From Chryseobacterium balustinum (GTDB lineage Bacteria; Bacteroidota; Bacteroidia; Flavobacteriales; Weeksellaceae), in NCBI RefSeq assembly GCF_900168205.1, contig NZ_FUZE01000004.1:172163-236162 (forward strand): 64,000 nucleotides of DNA, written 5' to 3'. How positions within the stretch are numbered: position 1 is the first letter of the stretch; each line of letters starts with the position of its first letter. The notes beneath the pieces are model-generated. The model searched no databases. It saw only the letters and a program-made list of their open reading frames with translations, and was not told the origin of the DNA. The position numbers and the translations under genes were made by a program. Shown here piece after piece: positions 27,213-35,388 of the stretch.

Positions 27213-27671
27213 TTACACGCTTTCTAGGATTTCTAAAATCTCTTCACCGTAGTTTTCAATCTTATGTTTTCCGAAACCTTTGATGTCGAGCAACTCTTCT
27301 TTTTTTGCAGGTTTATATTTCGCCACAGATACGAGCTCTTTATTGGTTGCAATAAAATACGTCGGAAGATTTTGCTCTCTTGCTTTTTCGGAGCGCCACA
27401 ATTTCAACGCATCCAGAATTTTTATTTCGTCATTATTAAGAACTTCGTCATCGGCAGAATATTTTACTGCTTTAGAATCTTTTACACTCGTTTTATTAAC
27501 AACAGATTCGGCATCATTAAAATAAAGTACCACCGACCAAAACTGTTCGTCGTGTACAAATGCTGTTTCAGTTTTAATAATTTCATGATTTTCAAGGAAA
27601 TTATCTATTACTTTTTGGTCTTCACGCAGAAATTCATCTGCAATTCTGATTTTTAAAACTTTTATTTTCAT
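27213..27671 (-). CDS. HRDC-domain protein
   Basis: 152 residues. The C-terminal half (about 80-150) is an HRDC fold: LDALKLWRSEKAREQNLPTYFIATNKELVSVA..., then LLDIKGFGKHKIENYGEEIL. HRDC domains help RecQ-type helicases and RNase D bind nucleic acids; here the domain stands without a helicase. The N-terminal 75 residues look like a small alpha/beta fold of unknown role. Probably a nucleic-acid-binding accessory protein. Confidence 0.85.
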   Translation of the reverse strand: MKIKVLKIRIADEFLREDQKVIDNFLENHEIIKTETAFVHDEQFWSVVLYFNDAESVVNKTSVKDSKAVKYSADDEVLNNDEIKILDALKLWRSEKAREQNLPTYFIATNKELVSVAKYKPAKKEELLDIKGFGKHKIENYGEEILEILESV

Positions 27672-27730
27672 TATTTGTGATTTTAAAGTTTAGCAATTAT
27701 TTGATTGTCCGTTTTAATCTATAATTATTT

Positions 27731-27815
27731 TAACGCGAAGTGCGCAAAGTTTTCTTGACAACTCGCTGTTTTTAAGTTCGCAAAGGCGTAAACTCAGCAA
27801 AGAACTGAAAGTTTA
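27731..27815. repeat. CGCAAAG-type dispersed repeat, copy 1
   Basis: Shares an identical 24-base core (27766-27789, containing TTTTTAAGTTCGCAAAGG) with a copy at 33640-33663. Flanks agree too: ACGCnAAGnnCGCAAAG on the left and CAAAGAAC on the right. Lies between the HRDC and ssb genes. Confidence 0.8.
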
Positions 27816-27845
27816 TCGAAAAAAAGGTAGGTTGATAAACGGATA

Positions 27846-28178
27846 TTATTTACCACCCAAAAGCAGAAGTTCATCTACTCTGATTTCGGTAATATATCTT
27901 TTTACACCATCTTTATCGTCGTACGATCTGTACGTTAATTTCCCTTCAATGGCAATCTCTTTTCCTTTTGGAACATATTTCTGAAAAATCTCAGCCGTTT
28001 TTCCAAAAGCAACCAAACTGTGCCATTGTGTTTCTTCTACTTTCTCACCTTTTGCATTGGTGTAATGATCGTTTGTAGCCAATGAAACTGAAATTTTCAT
28101 TCCTCCGTTTTCGAAGTTTACTGTTTCAACTTCTTTTCCTGTGAAACCTATTAAGGTTACTTTGTTTCTTAGTGACAT
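27846..28178 (-). CDS. ssb: Short single-stranded DNA-binding protein
   Basis: Single OB-fold SSB: KVTLIGFTGKEVETV, ISVSLATNDHY, EETQWHSLVAFGKTAEI and a final RYITEIRVDELLLL. At 110 residues it lacks the acidic C-terminal tail that recruits partner proteins, so it is either a secondary SSB or a form with altered partners. Its replication role would need the main SSB elsewhere. Start ATG chosen at 28178. Confidence 0.92.
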   Translation of the reverse strand: MSLRNKVTLIGFTGKEVETVNFENGGMKISVSLATNDHYTNAKGEKVEETQWHSLVAFGKTAEIFQKYVPKGKEIAIEGKLTYRSYDDKDGVKRYITEIRVDELLLLGGK

Positions 28179-28381
28179 AATTTTATATTTTTAAGATTAT
28201 CGATTTAGATAAGAGACGTTCACTTGTTTTCTCGAATCTCTGTTGCAAAGATTCATCAGATTGGAAAAATTAGTCGGTGATAAACTATTTAAATTCGTTT
28301 GTAGTCGTTTGAAAATGGCTAAGTTATAATGAACAAAAAATAAATGAATACTAATATTTTCGTTTCGATAAATTCATTTTG

Positions 28382-28389
28382 TATATTTG
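28382..28389 (+). promoter_or_regulatory. Candidate -7 element of the phosphotransferase gene
   Basis: TATATTTG fits TAnnTTTG and is 34 bases before the ATG. No clear TTG at the normal distance. Confidence 0.45.
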
Positions 28390-28423
28390 AGAGTTAACCC
28401 CAGTTATAGAAAATCTACCTAAA

Positions 28424-29431
28424 ATGTCAACTTTCCCCGTTATAGCTTCAACATTATCACAAACAGAATTAGGTAAGTTTATTAGCGAAAAATATCAATT
28501 AAAAGAACATTTTGACTGTAAACTTTTTAGAACCGGAGTAAATCACACTTATTTTATGTTGGGTACTCGTACAAAATATGTTGTTAGAGTATACTGTTAT
28601 AATTGGAGAACAAAAGTTGAAATACAGCAAGAATTAGAACTTTTAAACTTGCTTAAAAACAATGATCTTTCAGTTTCATTTCCAATTGCTGATAAAAAGG
28701 GAGATCTAATTCAAGAAATAAATGCACCAGAAGGATTACGATATGTAGTACTTTTTACATTTGCAGAAGGTGAAAAAATACGATTTATGACAAATGAAAC
28801 CTGCTTTGCAATAGGCTCAATTATGGCCAAGATTCACAATATAACTGCATCTAAAAAAATCGAGCGGGTAAATTACAATTCTGATGTTCTAATGAACAAA
28901 GCTTATGATCAACTAAACCTATTTTTCTCTAACGATTTAAGTGAAATGAAGTATATCAAACAAATTACCTCTAAAATATCGAAGAATTTTGAAGAAAGTA
29001 ATTTGTCAGAAAATCAAAAAGGAATAGTTCATCTCGATATTTGGTATGATAACTTGAGTGTAAATAAAGAAAATGAAATTACAATTTTTGATTTTGATAA
29101 TTGTGGAAATGGATTGCTCATTCTAGATGTCAGTTATTTTTGTAAGCAACTATTTTTCATTGAATCTGACAAGAACGAATATGAAATGAAAGTTGAAAAT
29201 TTTATCAACGGCTATAGAACAGAAAGAATTTTATCTGAAAAAGAAATGAAATTAATTCCAGCAGCAGGTGCATCTATTTTTATATTTTATCTTGGCGTTC
29301 AAGCCCAAAGATTTGATTGGTCCAATATATTTTTAACTGAAAATTATCTTAAAATGTTTGTTGGAAGAATAAAAAACTGGATTGACTATTATGATGCAAA
29401 AGAAATTACATGCTCTCAAACTCTTTCCTAA
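28424..29431 (+). CDS. Kinase-fold phosphotransferase (APH family)
   Basis: 335 residues of the aminoglycoside-phosphotransferase/homoserine-kinase-II-like fold. The catalytic loop is IVHLDIWYDNL (Asp as base, Asn for metal; the usual H-G-D is H-L-D) and the metal Asp is in ITIFDFDNCG. Such proteins phosphorylate small alcohols or modify protein side chains. No antibiotic target can be claimed. Its 3' end overlaps the end of the opposite-strand gene by 26 bases. Confidence 0.85.
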   Translation: MSTFPVIASTLSQTELGKFISEKYQLKEHFDCKLFRTGVNHTYFMLGTRTKYVVRVYCYNWRTKVEIQQELELLNLLKNNDLSVSFPIADKKGDLIQEINAPEGLRYVVLFTFAEGEKIRFMTNETCFAIGSIMAKIHNITASKKIERVNYNSDVLMNKAYDQLNLFFSNDLSEMKYIKQITSKISKNFEESNLSENQKGIVHLDIWYDNLSVNKENEITIFDFDNCGNGLLILDVSYFCKQLFFIESDKNEYEMKVENFINGYRTERILSEKEMKLIPAAGASIFIFYLGVQAQRFDWSNIFLTENYLKMFVGRIKNWIDYYDAKEITCSQTLS

Positions 29432-30446
29432 AATTAGAATGTTGCGTTGCTGTAAAATAATCACAGAAAACCTGATAAACTGCAGAATCGGCATGACTTG
29501 CTTTAATTCCTAATTGAATATAAATCTGCAAAATCTTATGTGATAAATTGTCAACCAAATTTGACGAATACGTATGAATTTCTGATTGCTTTTCCTGAGT
29601 TATCGCTTTAGACTCATTTAATAAACTTTCAATTTCATTGGCAAATTCAATCGCTTTCACCATTGCTTTGTGTATTTTTTCATCGAAAAAGTTTAAGTCT
29701 AAATAAGGTCTTATTTTAATTGCTTCTTCAGAAAAATGAGAAGCCATTCCGAGATAATTGACCAATAAAGTTAAATCTGCAAAAATTCTGAACGGAATTT
29801 TATCAATCGTATCACCAGTGAAAAATTCGTCATAAATAAAACTGCAATCTTCCGCAACTTTTAAATTATCAACTTTAAAAGAATACGTTCCTGTCGCTTT
29901 CATTCCCATAGATTTCCAATTCGGAATTATTTCAGCCTGATTTTTAGAAACCACAAAAGATCTGATCAATTCATTTCCCGATTCGTCAAGCAAAGGATTT
30001 TCGTTTTCGGTCAATTTTGCGTTTAAGGTAAAATGACTTAAATGGGGAGCGCCCGTTGCAAAATGCCAAAGTCCGTTAATAAGAAAAGTTCCGTCGTTTT
30101 GTTTTTCAGCGGTTCCGCCAATCATTCCACTTCCTCCGAAACAGATTTTTGGATTGGAAAAAAGTTCTTTAGCAATATTTGGTTTTAAATTTCTTGAAAA
30201 AAAATTCGCACCGGAACACAATGTCAACATCCAACCTAAACTTCCATCGATTTTTGACCAATCAAAAAGGAGTTGTAAACCTTCATTTAAACGAAGTCCC
30301 AATCCGCCATACCTTTTCGGAACCCAAATCTGAAGCAATCTTTCATAATGAATCTGATCAATGATTGACTGTGGAACTTCAGAAGCTCCATGCATTTTTT
30401 CTCTTATTTCTTTAGGTGTAAACATTCTTTTTATTTTACCTCTCAA
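29406..30446 (-). CDS. Acyl-CoA dehydrogenase-like flavoprotein
   Basis: 346 residues. WVPKRYGGLGL, GSLGWMLTLCSG, a mid-protein GTYSFKVDNLKV and a helical C-terminal domain fit the acyl-CoA dehydrogenase/HsaA-like monooxygenase superfamily. The catalytic Glu of true dehydrogenases cannot be located with confidence, so an FMN-dependent hydroxylase is also possible. Met8 (ATG at 30425) is the more likely start. The end overlaps the phosphotransferase gene tail-to-tail. Confidence 0.82.
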   Translation of the reverse strand: MRGKIKRMFTPKEIREKMHGASEVPQSIIDQIHYERLLQIWVPKRYGGLGLRLNEGLQLLFDWSKIDGSLGWMLTLCSGANFFSRNLKPNIAKELFSNPKICFGGSGMIGGTAEKQNDGTFLINGLWHFATGAPHLSHFTLNAKLTENENPLLDESGNELIRSFVVSKNQAEIIPNWKSMGMKATGTYSFKVDNLKVAEDCSFIYDEFFTGDTIDKIPFRIFADLTLLVNYLGMASHFSEEAIKIRPYLDLNFFDEKIHKAMVKAIEFANEIESLLNESKAITQEKQSEIHTYSSNLVDNLSHKILQIYIQLGIKASHADSAVYQVFCDYFTATQHSNFRKEFESM

Positions 30447-30493
30447 TATTTTCTAAATCTAAATGGGACTTTATAAATTTTTATTTTTTCAAA

Positions 30494-30639
30494 GCAAAGT
30501 TTTATTTCTATGTGCTTTTATTTAAGAGGCAAAGAATAATCAATAAAATTGATTCAAAGCATATGTTTTCAAGCTTCATCAGCAACGAAGTTACCATCTT
30601 TGCTCCTTTAAAATATGTGTTTTCAATATAAAACTTTGC
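30494..30639. repeat. MITE-like palindromic repeat, copy A
   Basis: 146-bp element with perfect 12-bp terminal inverted repeats GCAAAGTTTTAT (30494-30505) / ATAAAACTTTGC (30628-30639). Internal CAAAGAATAA and a GATGAAGCTT-type segment are shared with the element at 37922-38081. It lies between the acyl-CoA dehydrogenase-like and pnuC genes. An 81-codon open frame on the minus strand lies within it but is not a gene. Confidence 0.8.
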
Positions 30640-30685
30640 GTTTTCTCTTTCGTCGTTTAAAAATATAGATGAGGTGTTATAATTA

Positions 30686-31282
30686 TTAAACAACTGCAAC
30701 CGATTTAGATTTAATAATTTTTCTCCATTCCAAATAGCCAGAAATTGCGACAATAAATAGGAAAGCTGTCAAAACTGCATACAAATAAAGTCCTTTGTGA
30801 ATCAATAACGGAATCGCGATAATGTTACTGATATTGAGTAAAATCCAGTTTTCAATTTTCCTACGAGCCATCAACCACATTCCTGCCCATGCAAAAGCAC
30901 TGACTAATGAATCTAAAATTGGAACATCAGAATCTGTAAAATTCGTCAGGAAAAAATAGAAAATACTAAAGGTTCCAATCACAATTCCTGCAGTAATTAA
31001 TTTTTCATTTTTGGTTGTTTCGGAAATTGTTGTTTCAGATTTTCGTTTTCCAAACTTCCAGTACAACCATCCGTAAATACTCATTATCAAATAGTAAAGA
31101 TTAAGTGTAAACTCTGCGTAGAGTTTAGATTGAATCATCACATAAAGCGTTAGTGAAATTCCGGCAATACCGAAAAGATAATTATTGGAATTGTTTTTTC
31201 TTGCCAATAAAACCTGAAATACTGAAAAGAAGACACCAAGCCATTCTTGCCATGTTGTCTGTTGTAAAATGTCCTGCATCAA
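30686..31282 (-). CDS. PnuC-type transporter, probably thiamine transporter PnuT
   Basis: 198 residues with about seven hydrophobic helices and the PnuC signature MSIYGWLYWKFGK (about 68-80; canonical YGWy.W). PnuC takes up nicotinamide riboside; a subfamily named PnuT takes up thiamine. The TPP riboswitch directly upstream (31322-31402) strongly favours PnuT: such transporters are commonly controlled this way. Single gene, followed by a repeat element. Confidence 0.88.
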   Translation of the reverse strand: MMQDILQQTTWQEWLGVFFSVFQVLLARKNNSNNYLFGIAGISLTLYVMIQSKLYAEFTLNLYYLIMSIYGWLYWKFGKRKSETTISETTKNEKLITAGIVIGTFSIFYFFLTNFTDSDVPILDSLVSAFAWAGMWLMARRKIENWILLNISNIIAIPLLIHKGLYLYAVLTAFLFIVAISGYLEWRKIIKSKSVAVV

Positions 31283-31321
31283 ATTAACTTGTATAAATTA
31301 AATGATGAGATGATAAATCAA

Positions 31322-31402
31322 AATTCCCTACGCTGGAATTACCCAGATCAGGTGTGGAAAATTTTCCCGGGTATCATCTCAGCCGCAATTTGCAGCACCC
31401 CA
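31322..31402 (-). promoter_or_regulatory. TPP riboswitch (thi box)
   Basis: Read on the minus strand: GGGGTGCTGC, then GCGGCTGAGATGATACCC, then ACCTGATCTGGGTAAT, CCAGCGTAGGGA. This is the full set of conserved thi-box segments. The end is 40 bases from the pnuT ATG, which suits control of translation initiation or early termination. Confidence 0.96.
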
Positions 31403-31504
31403 TTGATGGCGCAAAATTGATGTTTTTAAATGACATTAAAAAATATTTGGTCTTTTTTATTGTAAAAAGGAGCAAAAGGAACAACTGAGATTAAAAATAA
31501 TTTT

Positions 31505-31574
31505 CTCGCAGATTGAGCTAATTAAGCAGATTATTTTAAGCTTTTATATCTGCAAAATTTGTTTAATCTGCGAG
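31505..31574. repeat. CGCAGATT palindromic repeat
   Basis: 70-bp element bounded by CTCGCAGATT (31505-31514) and its exact inverse AATCTGCGAG (31565-31574). Inner parts TTAAGCAGATTATTTT and TATCTGCAAAATTTG are also partly mirrored. Looks like a dispersed intergenic repeat, but only one copy is in this window. Confidence 0.65.
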
Positions 31575-31620
31575 AGTTAATAGTTTGTCGTGCTGCAAAC
31601 ATCTCTCTATATCATATGTT

Positions 31621-31643
31621 AGATTCCTGCGGAATGACAAACA
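31621..31643. repeat. GATTCCTGCGGAATGACA-type hairpin
   Basis: TTCC/GGAA stem with a TGC loop within AGATTCCTGCGGAATGACA. Short hairpins of this type recur in many bacterial intergenic regions. Only one copy seen here. Confidence 0.45.
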
Positions 31644-31726
31644 AACTACCTAGATTTAATAATGATTTCATTCATACCCGTTTACAAACGGATATTTTGT
31701 ACCTTTAAATCTCAAATAAATTTATT

Positions 31727-32323
31727 GTGAAAAAAACTTTCAAAAGAACGCTCAGAGTATCCAAATATGTCATTTATAAAGAAACACTGGTTGATTATAA
31801 AGAACATTTTTGGTCTTTTCTGGGTGCATTTTTCGGAATTGGATTAATCGCTTTTCTGCAGTCTCAATATCTATTCAAACAAGAAAATATCTTTTTAATC
31901 GGTTCATTCGGAGCTTCATGTGTATTAATTTACGGAGCCATTCAAAGTCCGCTCGCTCAGCCGAGAAATCTTGTTGGCGGTCATGTAATTTCAGCATTAA
32001 TCGGAGTTACCGTTTTTAAAATTGTTCCCGATATCATCTGGCTTTCTGCACCACTCGCTGTTGCTTTTTCAATTGTTGCCATGCAATACACAAAAACGCT
32101 TCATCCACCCGGTGGAGCAACAGCCTTAATTGCAGTAAGCTCAACGGGTAAAATTCCTGAACTGGGATATTGGTATGTACTTTCTCCGGTTCTTTCGGGT
32201 TGCTTAATTTTACTTTTGGTGGCTTTGGTTTTTAATAATATGACCAAACACAGAAGCTATCCCAACAGTACAAAATGGAAGCAACTTTTACATAAAAGAC
32301 ACAAACATCAACTGAAAAAATAA
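31727..32323 (+). CDS. HPP-family membrane protein
   Basis: 198 residues with a start at a GTG (31727) and four transmembrane helices (about 35-50, 57-77, 83-100, 145-166). The segment QYTKTLHPPGGATALIAVS contains the HPP motif that names the family. Plant and cyanobacterial members transport nitrite; the role here is unknown. The Arg/Lys-rich N-terminus and His/Lys-rich C-terminus are unusual but harmless. Confidence 0.88.
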   Translation: MKKTFKRTLRVSKYVIYKETLVDYKEHFWSFLGAFFGIGLIAFLQSQYLFKQENIFLIGSFGASCVLIYGAIQSPLAQPRNLVGGHVISALIGVTVFKIVPDIIWLSAPLAVAFSIVAMQYTKTLHPPGGATALIAVSSTGKIPELGYWYVLSPVLSGCLILLLVALVFNNMTKHRSYPNSTKWKQLLHKRHKHQLKK

Positions 32324-32328
32324 TAATC

Positions 32329-32667
32329 ATGGAATGTATAGAATGCGGTGAAAAGATCATTGGAAGATCCGACAAAAAGTTCTGCAACGATTCTTGTAGA
32401 AACGCTTATAACAATAATCAGAATAAAGATTCAAGCAACCTGATGCGGAATGTAAATAATAAACTCCGTAAAAACTATCGCATTCTGAGTGAAATCAATA
32501 TCGAAGGAAAAACAAAAATTGCAAAGTCAAAATTGGATGGCTTAGGTTTTGATTTTAATTATTTCACCAATATAAAAGTGTATAAAAACGGTTCGGAATA
32601 TAAATTTGTATACGACCAAGGTTATAAAATACTGGAAGAAGACTACGTTTTAATTGTAAAAAATTAA
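32329..32667 (+). CDS. Zinc-ribbon small protein
   Basis: 112 residues. The N-terminal 25 residues hold a zinc ribbon: CIECGEKIIGRSDKKFCNDSC, with two Cys pairs, CxxC and CxxxC. The remaining 85 residues are basic and show no known domain. Starts 5 bases after the HPP gene, so they are co-transcribed. Possibly binds nucleic acid. Not recognised beyond that. Confidence 0.75.
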   Translation: MECIECGEKIIGRSDKKFCNDSCRNAYNNNQNKDSSNLMRNVNNKLRKNYRILSEINIEGKTKIAKSKLDGLGFDFNYFTNIKVYKNGSEYKFVYDQGYKILEEDYVLIVKN

Positions 32668-32680
32668 GCTAAACAATAAG

Positions 32681-33586
32681 ATGAAAGAAATTGTATTAAT
32701 TACCGGTGCAAGTGGAGCGATTGCGAGAGAGCTTTCAAAAAAGATTGAAAAAGAATATACAGTACGTTTCTTAACCAGAAAGAAGAAAGCCGAAAATGAG
32801 TTTGAATGGAATCTGGAAAATAATACGATAAATGAACAAGCATTTGAAAATATCAGCCATATCATTCATCTTGCAGGAGCCAATATTTCTGAAAAACGTT
32901 GGACTGAAGACAGAAAAAAAGAATTGATTTCAAGCCGGATAAATTCTGCAAAACTGATTTTAAATACACTTAAAAAGAAAAAAATTAAGCTAAAATCTTT
33001 CATTTCAGCATCAGGAATTAATTTTTACGGAACAAAAACTACGGATAAAATTTTCACTGAAAACGATGCTCCCGGAAATGACTTTCTGAGTGAAGTTGTC
33101 GTGGTTTGGGAAAAAGCTGCTGATGAATTTAAAGAACAAAATATAGCAGAACGAGTGGTAAAAATAAGAACCGCTGTTGTTTTGTCTAAAAACGAAGGCG
33201 CTTTGGCAAAGATGATGACCCCAATAAAATTCGGAGTTGGATCTCCCATCGGAAGCGGAAAACAATATATGCCGTGGATTCATATCGATGACATTTGTTC
33301 GATGTATGAATTTGCATTAAAAAATGCTGAAACTGAAGGTTCTTATAATGCTTCAGCACCACAACATACAACCAATGAAAATTTAACGAAATTAATTGTG
33401 AAGGTTTTAAACAAACCTTTGTTGATGCCGAATGTTCCATCATTTATTTTAAAATTGATATTTGGTGAATTGGCAGACGCTTTGCTGGAAGGTTCTAGAG
33501 CTTCTTCAGAAAAAATAATAAAAGTAGGTTTTGAATTTCAATTTCCTGATTTGAAAATGGCTTTGGAAGATTTGCTGAAAAAATAA
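32681..33586 (+). CDS. TIGR01777-type NAD(P)-binding epimerase-like protein
   Basis: 301 residues. The Rossmann start VLITGASGAIARELSKKIE is short of the canonical GxxGxxG by a variant GASGAIA. HLAGANISEKRW, SASGINFYG and MPWIHIDDIC are the diagnostic segments of the TIGR01777/YfcH group. Substrate unknown. It follows the zinc-ribbon gene by 13 bases. Cytoplasmic. Confidence 0.92.
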   Translation: MKEIVLITGASGAIARELSKKIEKEYTVRFLTRKKKAENEFEWNLENNTINEQAFENISHIIHLAGANISEKRWTEDRKKELISSRINSAKLILNTLKKKKIKLKSFISASGINFYGTKTTDKIFTENDAPGNDFLSEVVVVWEKAADEFKEQNIAERVVKIRTAVVLSKNEGALAKMMTPIKFGVGSPIGSGKQYMPWIHIDDICSMYEFALKNAETEGSYNASAPQHTTNENLTKLIVKVLNKPLLMPNVPSFILKLIFGELADALLEGSRASSEKIIKVGFEFQFPDLKMALEDLLKK

Positions 33587-33604
33587 TGCTGTTATTAATT
33601 TTTT

Positions 33605-33692
33605 AAACGCAAAGGACGCAAAGATTTATTAATTACTAACTGTTTTTAAGTTCGCAAAGGCGTTTCACTTAACAAAGAACACAGAGTTTTTT
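33605..33692. repeat. CGCAAAG-type dispersed repeat, copy 2
   Basis: Same family as 27731-27815 with an identical 24-base core (33640-33663). Begins ACGCAAAGGACGCAAAG and ends CAAAGAACACAGAGTTTT. Lies just upstream of the nudK pseudogene. Confidence 0.8.
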
Positions 33693-33733
33693 AATAAAAA
33701 TTATCATTAAAATAAAAAGATATACAATATAGA

Positions 33734-34315
33734 ATGCAAGAGACGAATGTAAGTATCGAGAAAACAGAGATCTTATCTGATAACTGGTACACTTTAAAAA
33801 AAGTAACTTTCAACATAAAAAAAGAAAACGGACACATCGAAACCCAAAGCCGGGAAGCTTATGACAGAGGAAACGGAGCCGTTATTTTACTGTATAACAC
33901 CCATACTAAAAATGTAATTTTAACGAGATAGTTCCGTCTTCCGACATATATCAACGGAAACCCGGATGGAATGTTGATTGAAGCTTGTGCCGGACTTTTA
34001 GACAACGATAATCCCGAAGATTGTATTAAAAGAGAAACTGAAGAAGAAACCGGCTATAAAATTTCGAAAGTCGAAAAGATATTTGAAGCCTATATGTCGC
34101 CCGGATCTGTAACAGAAATTCTTCACTTTTTTATCGCAGAATATTCTGATGATATGAAAATAAATGAAGGTGGCGGATTGGAAGAGGAAGGCGAAAACAT
34201 CGAAGTATTGCAGCTTCAGTTTGACAAAACTCTTTCTATGATTGACAAGGGCGAAATAAAAGATGCCAAAACCATTATGCTTTTACAGTATCTTCGTCTG
34301 AAAAATATTCTGTAA
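33734..34315 (+). pseudogene. nudK: nudK (GDP-mannose pyrophosphatase) interrupted by an amber codon
   Basis: The frame is open for 193 codons except for a TAG at 33929-33931 (codon 66). Before it reads NVILTR and after it [14 protein letters not shown]. In NudK proteins this junction reads TRQFRLPT, so a CAG (Gln) to TAG change fits exactly. The Nudix box [23 protein letters not shown] is intact downstream. Intact NudK hydrolyses GDP-mannose and related sugars. As written the gene should make only a 65-residue fragment, unless the stop is read through, is a sequencing error, or translation restarts at the ATG near 33971. Confidence 0.9.
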
Positions 34316-34343
34316 ATATTTAAATCCAAAAATCAAAAGTATT

Positions 34344-34916
34344 ATGAAATTTATATTCACAATTGGTCTTTCACTATTGCTTTCTTCCAATTTTTTTGCC
34401 CAGAAAAATGAGAAACTGAACTCAAAAGACCAAACAATAGTCGAGCATTTTAAAAATGATTATAAAAAGAAAAATTATAAAAAATTTGCAGGTAAAATTC
34501 TTGTAAAAGATAATCTTGTACAATTTGATAATAAAACGGTTTACTATGACAAAGTCGACAAAACTACAGCAACAATTCTAAAAGAAGGTTTAATTTATCC
34601 ACAGCTTTTAACTGACTACCAAATGCAGAAGTTTCTGGATGAGTCGACCGATAAAACGCAGAAAAGGTTTTTGAAGCTTCAGAAAGATCCAAAAGCTTCT
34701 TTTGATGTGAATAATATTAAACTGAGCAACACTTCTGAGCTAACTTTTTTTAATTCAAATATAAAAACAAAGAGATTTAAAGTTTCACTAAAAGACATCA
34801 GATTAAACACAACCTCAACTTATCTTTTTGAATTGATGAATGATAAAGCTACAAAAGATATTTCTTTGGAAGAATTTATTAAAGGGGCGAAACTGACGTA
34901 TATTGATACCGAATAA
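34344..34916 (+). CDS. Exported protein, unknown function
   Basis: 190 residues with a clear signal peptide (hydrophobic 3-15, ending SNFFAQ). The rest is Lys- and Thr-rich with no motif I recognise. Starts 28 bases after the nudK pseudogene and overlaps nothing real. May form an operon with the next two genes. Confidence 0.7.
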   Translation: MKFIFTIGLSLLLSSNFFAQKNEKLNSKDQTIVEHFKNDYKKKNYKKFAGKILVKDNLVQFDNKTVYYDKVDKTTATILKEGLIYPQLLTDYQMQKFLDESTDKTQKRFLKLQKDPKASFDVNNIKLSNTSELTFFNSNIKTKRFKVSLKDIRLNTTSTYLFELMNDKATKDISLEEFIKGAKLTYIDTE

Positions 34917-34932
34917 TCTATTTATCTTTCTT

Positions 34933-35388
34933 ATGAAGTCAAAAATATTGTTTCTTTTCTTTTTATTTCCTTGCTATTTTTTTTCACAGGATGGTTCTAA
35001 TATTCGATATATAAATACGTCGGAAATTAATAATGAAATGCTGGGAAAGTTTATTCATCTTGATTTTTACAATCAGTCATTTGGAAGAAAGAGAATTCAG
35101 GATTCTATTGATTTATCTATTAATAAAAACATCATAAAGTTTCTGGAAATAAGAAATGACACTGGACTTAATAATTGGTTTGATGACCAATCTCTATTAT
35201 CCGTTTTAAAAATTAATGGTCAAAAATTACAGATAGAGAAATTTCAGTTAACAGGATTTGATGACAAAAACTTACATGTCGTCGCTTTTATAAATTATCT
35301 TAAACATGATAAGATTGTAAAGAAAAGCACGGAAAATATGATTATTGAAAAAAGTAAAGTTGTGGAAATTTTGGTAAAAAATAGATAA
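34933..35388 (+). CDS. Exported protein, unknown function
   Basis: 151 residues from the ATG at 34933, which begins a strong signal peptide (LFLFFLFPCYFFSQ). A longer open frame from 34903 would add ten residues but break the signal peptide pattern. The mature part is unrecognised. Its TAA shares one base with the next ATG. Confidence 0.7.
   Translation: MKSKILFLFFLFPCYFFSQDGSNIRYINTSEINNEMLGKFIHLDFYNQSFGRKRIQDSIDLSINKNIIKFLEIRNDTGLNNWFDDQSLLSVLKINGQKLQIEKFQLTGFDDKNLHVVAFINYLKHDKIVKKSTENMIIEKSKVVEILVKNR

Larger units (their letters stand above)
31403..31726. other. Gap of about 320 bases with two repeat elements
   Basis: Contains the CTCGCAGATT palindrome (31505-31574) and a GATTCCTGCGGAATGACAAAC-type hairpin (31621-31643). 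No gene. A weak ATATTTTG lies near 31692. Confidence 0.5.

Noticed and set aside
27264..27656. 130-codon open frame on the plus strand
   Set aside because: Complement of the HRDC gene; Phe- and Ile-rich as expected for a shadow.
28424..29431. Aminoglycoside resistance gene
   Set aside because: The fold is shared by many kinases; the catalytic loop gives no evidence for an antibiotic substrate.
30508..30753. 81-codon open frame on the minus strand
   Set aside because: Mostly within a palindromic repeat element and overlaps the pnuT 3' end.
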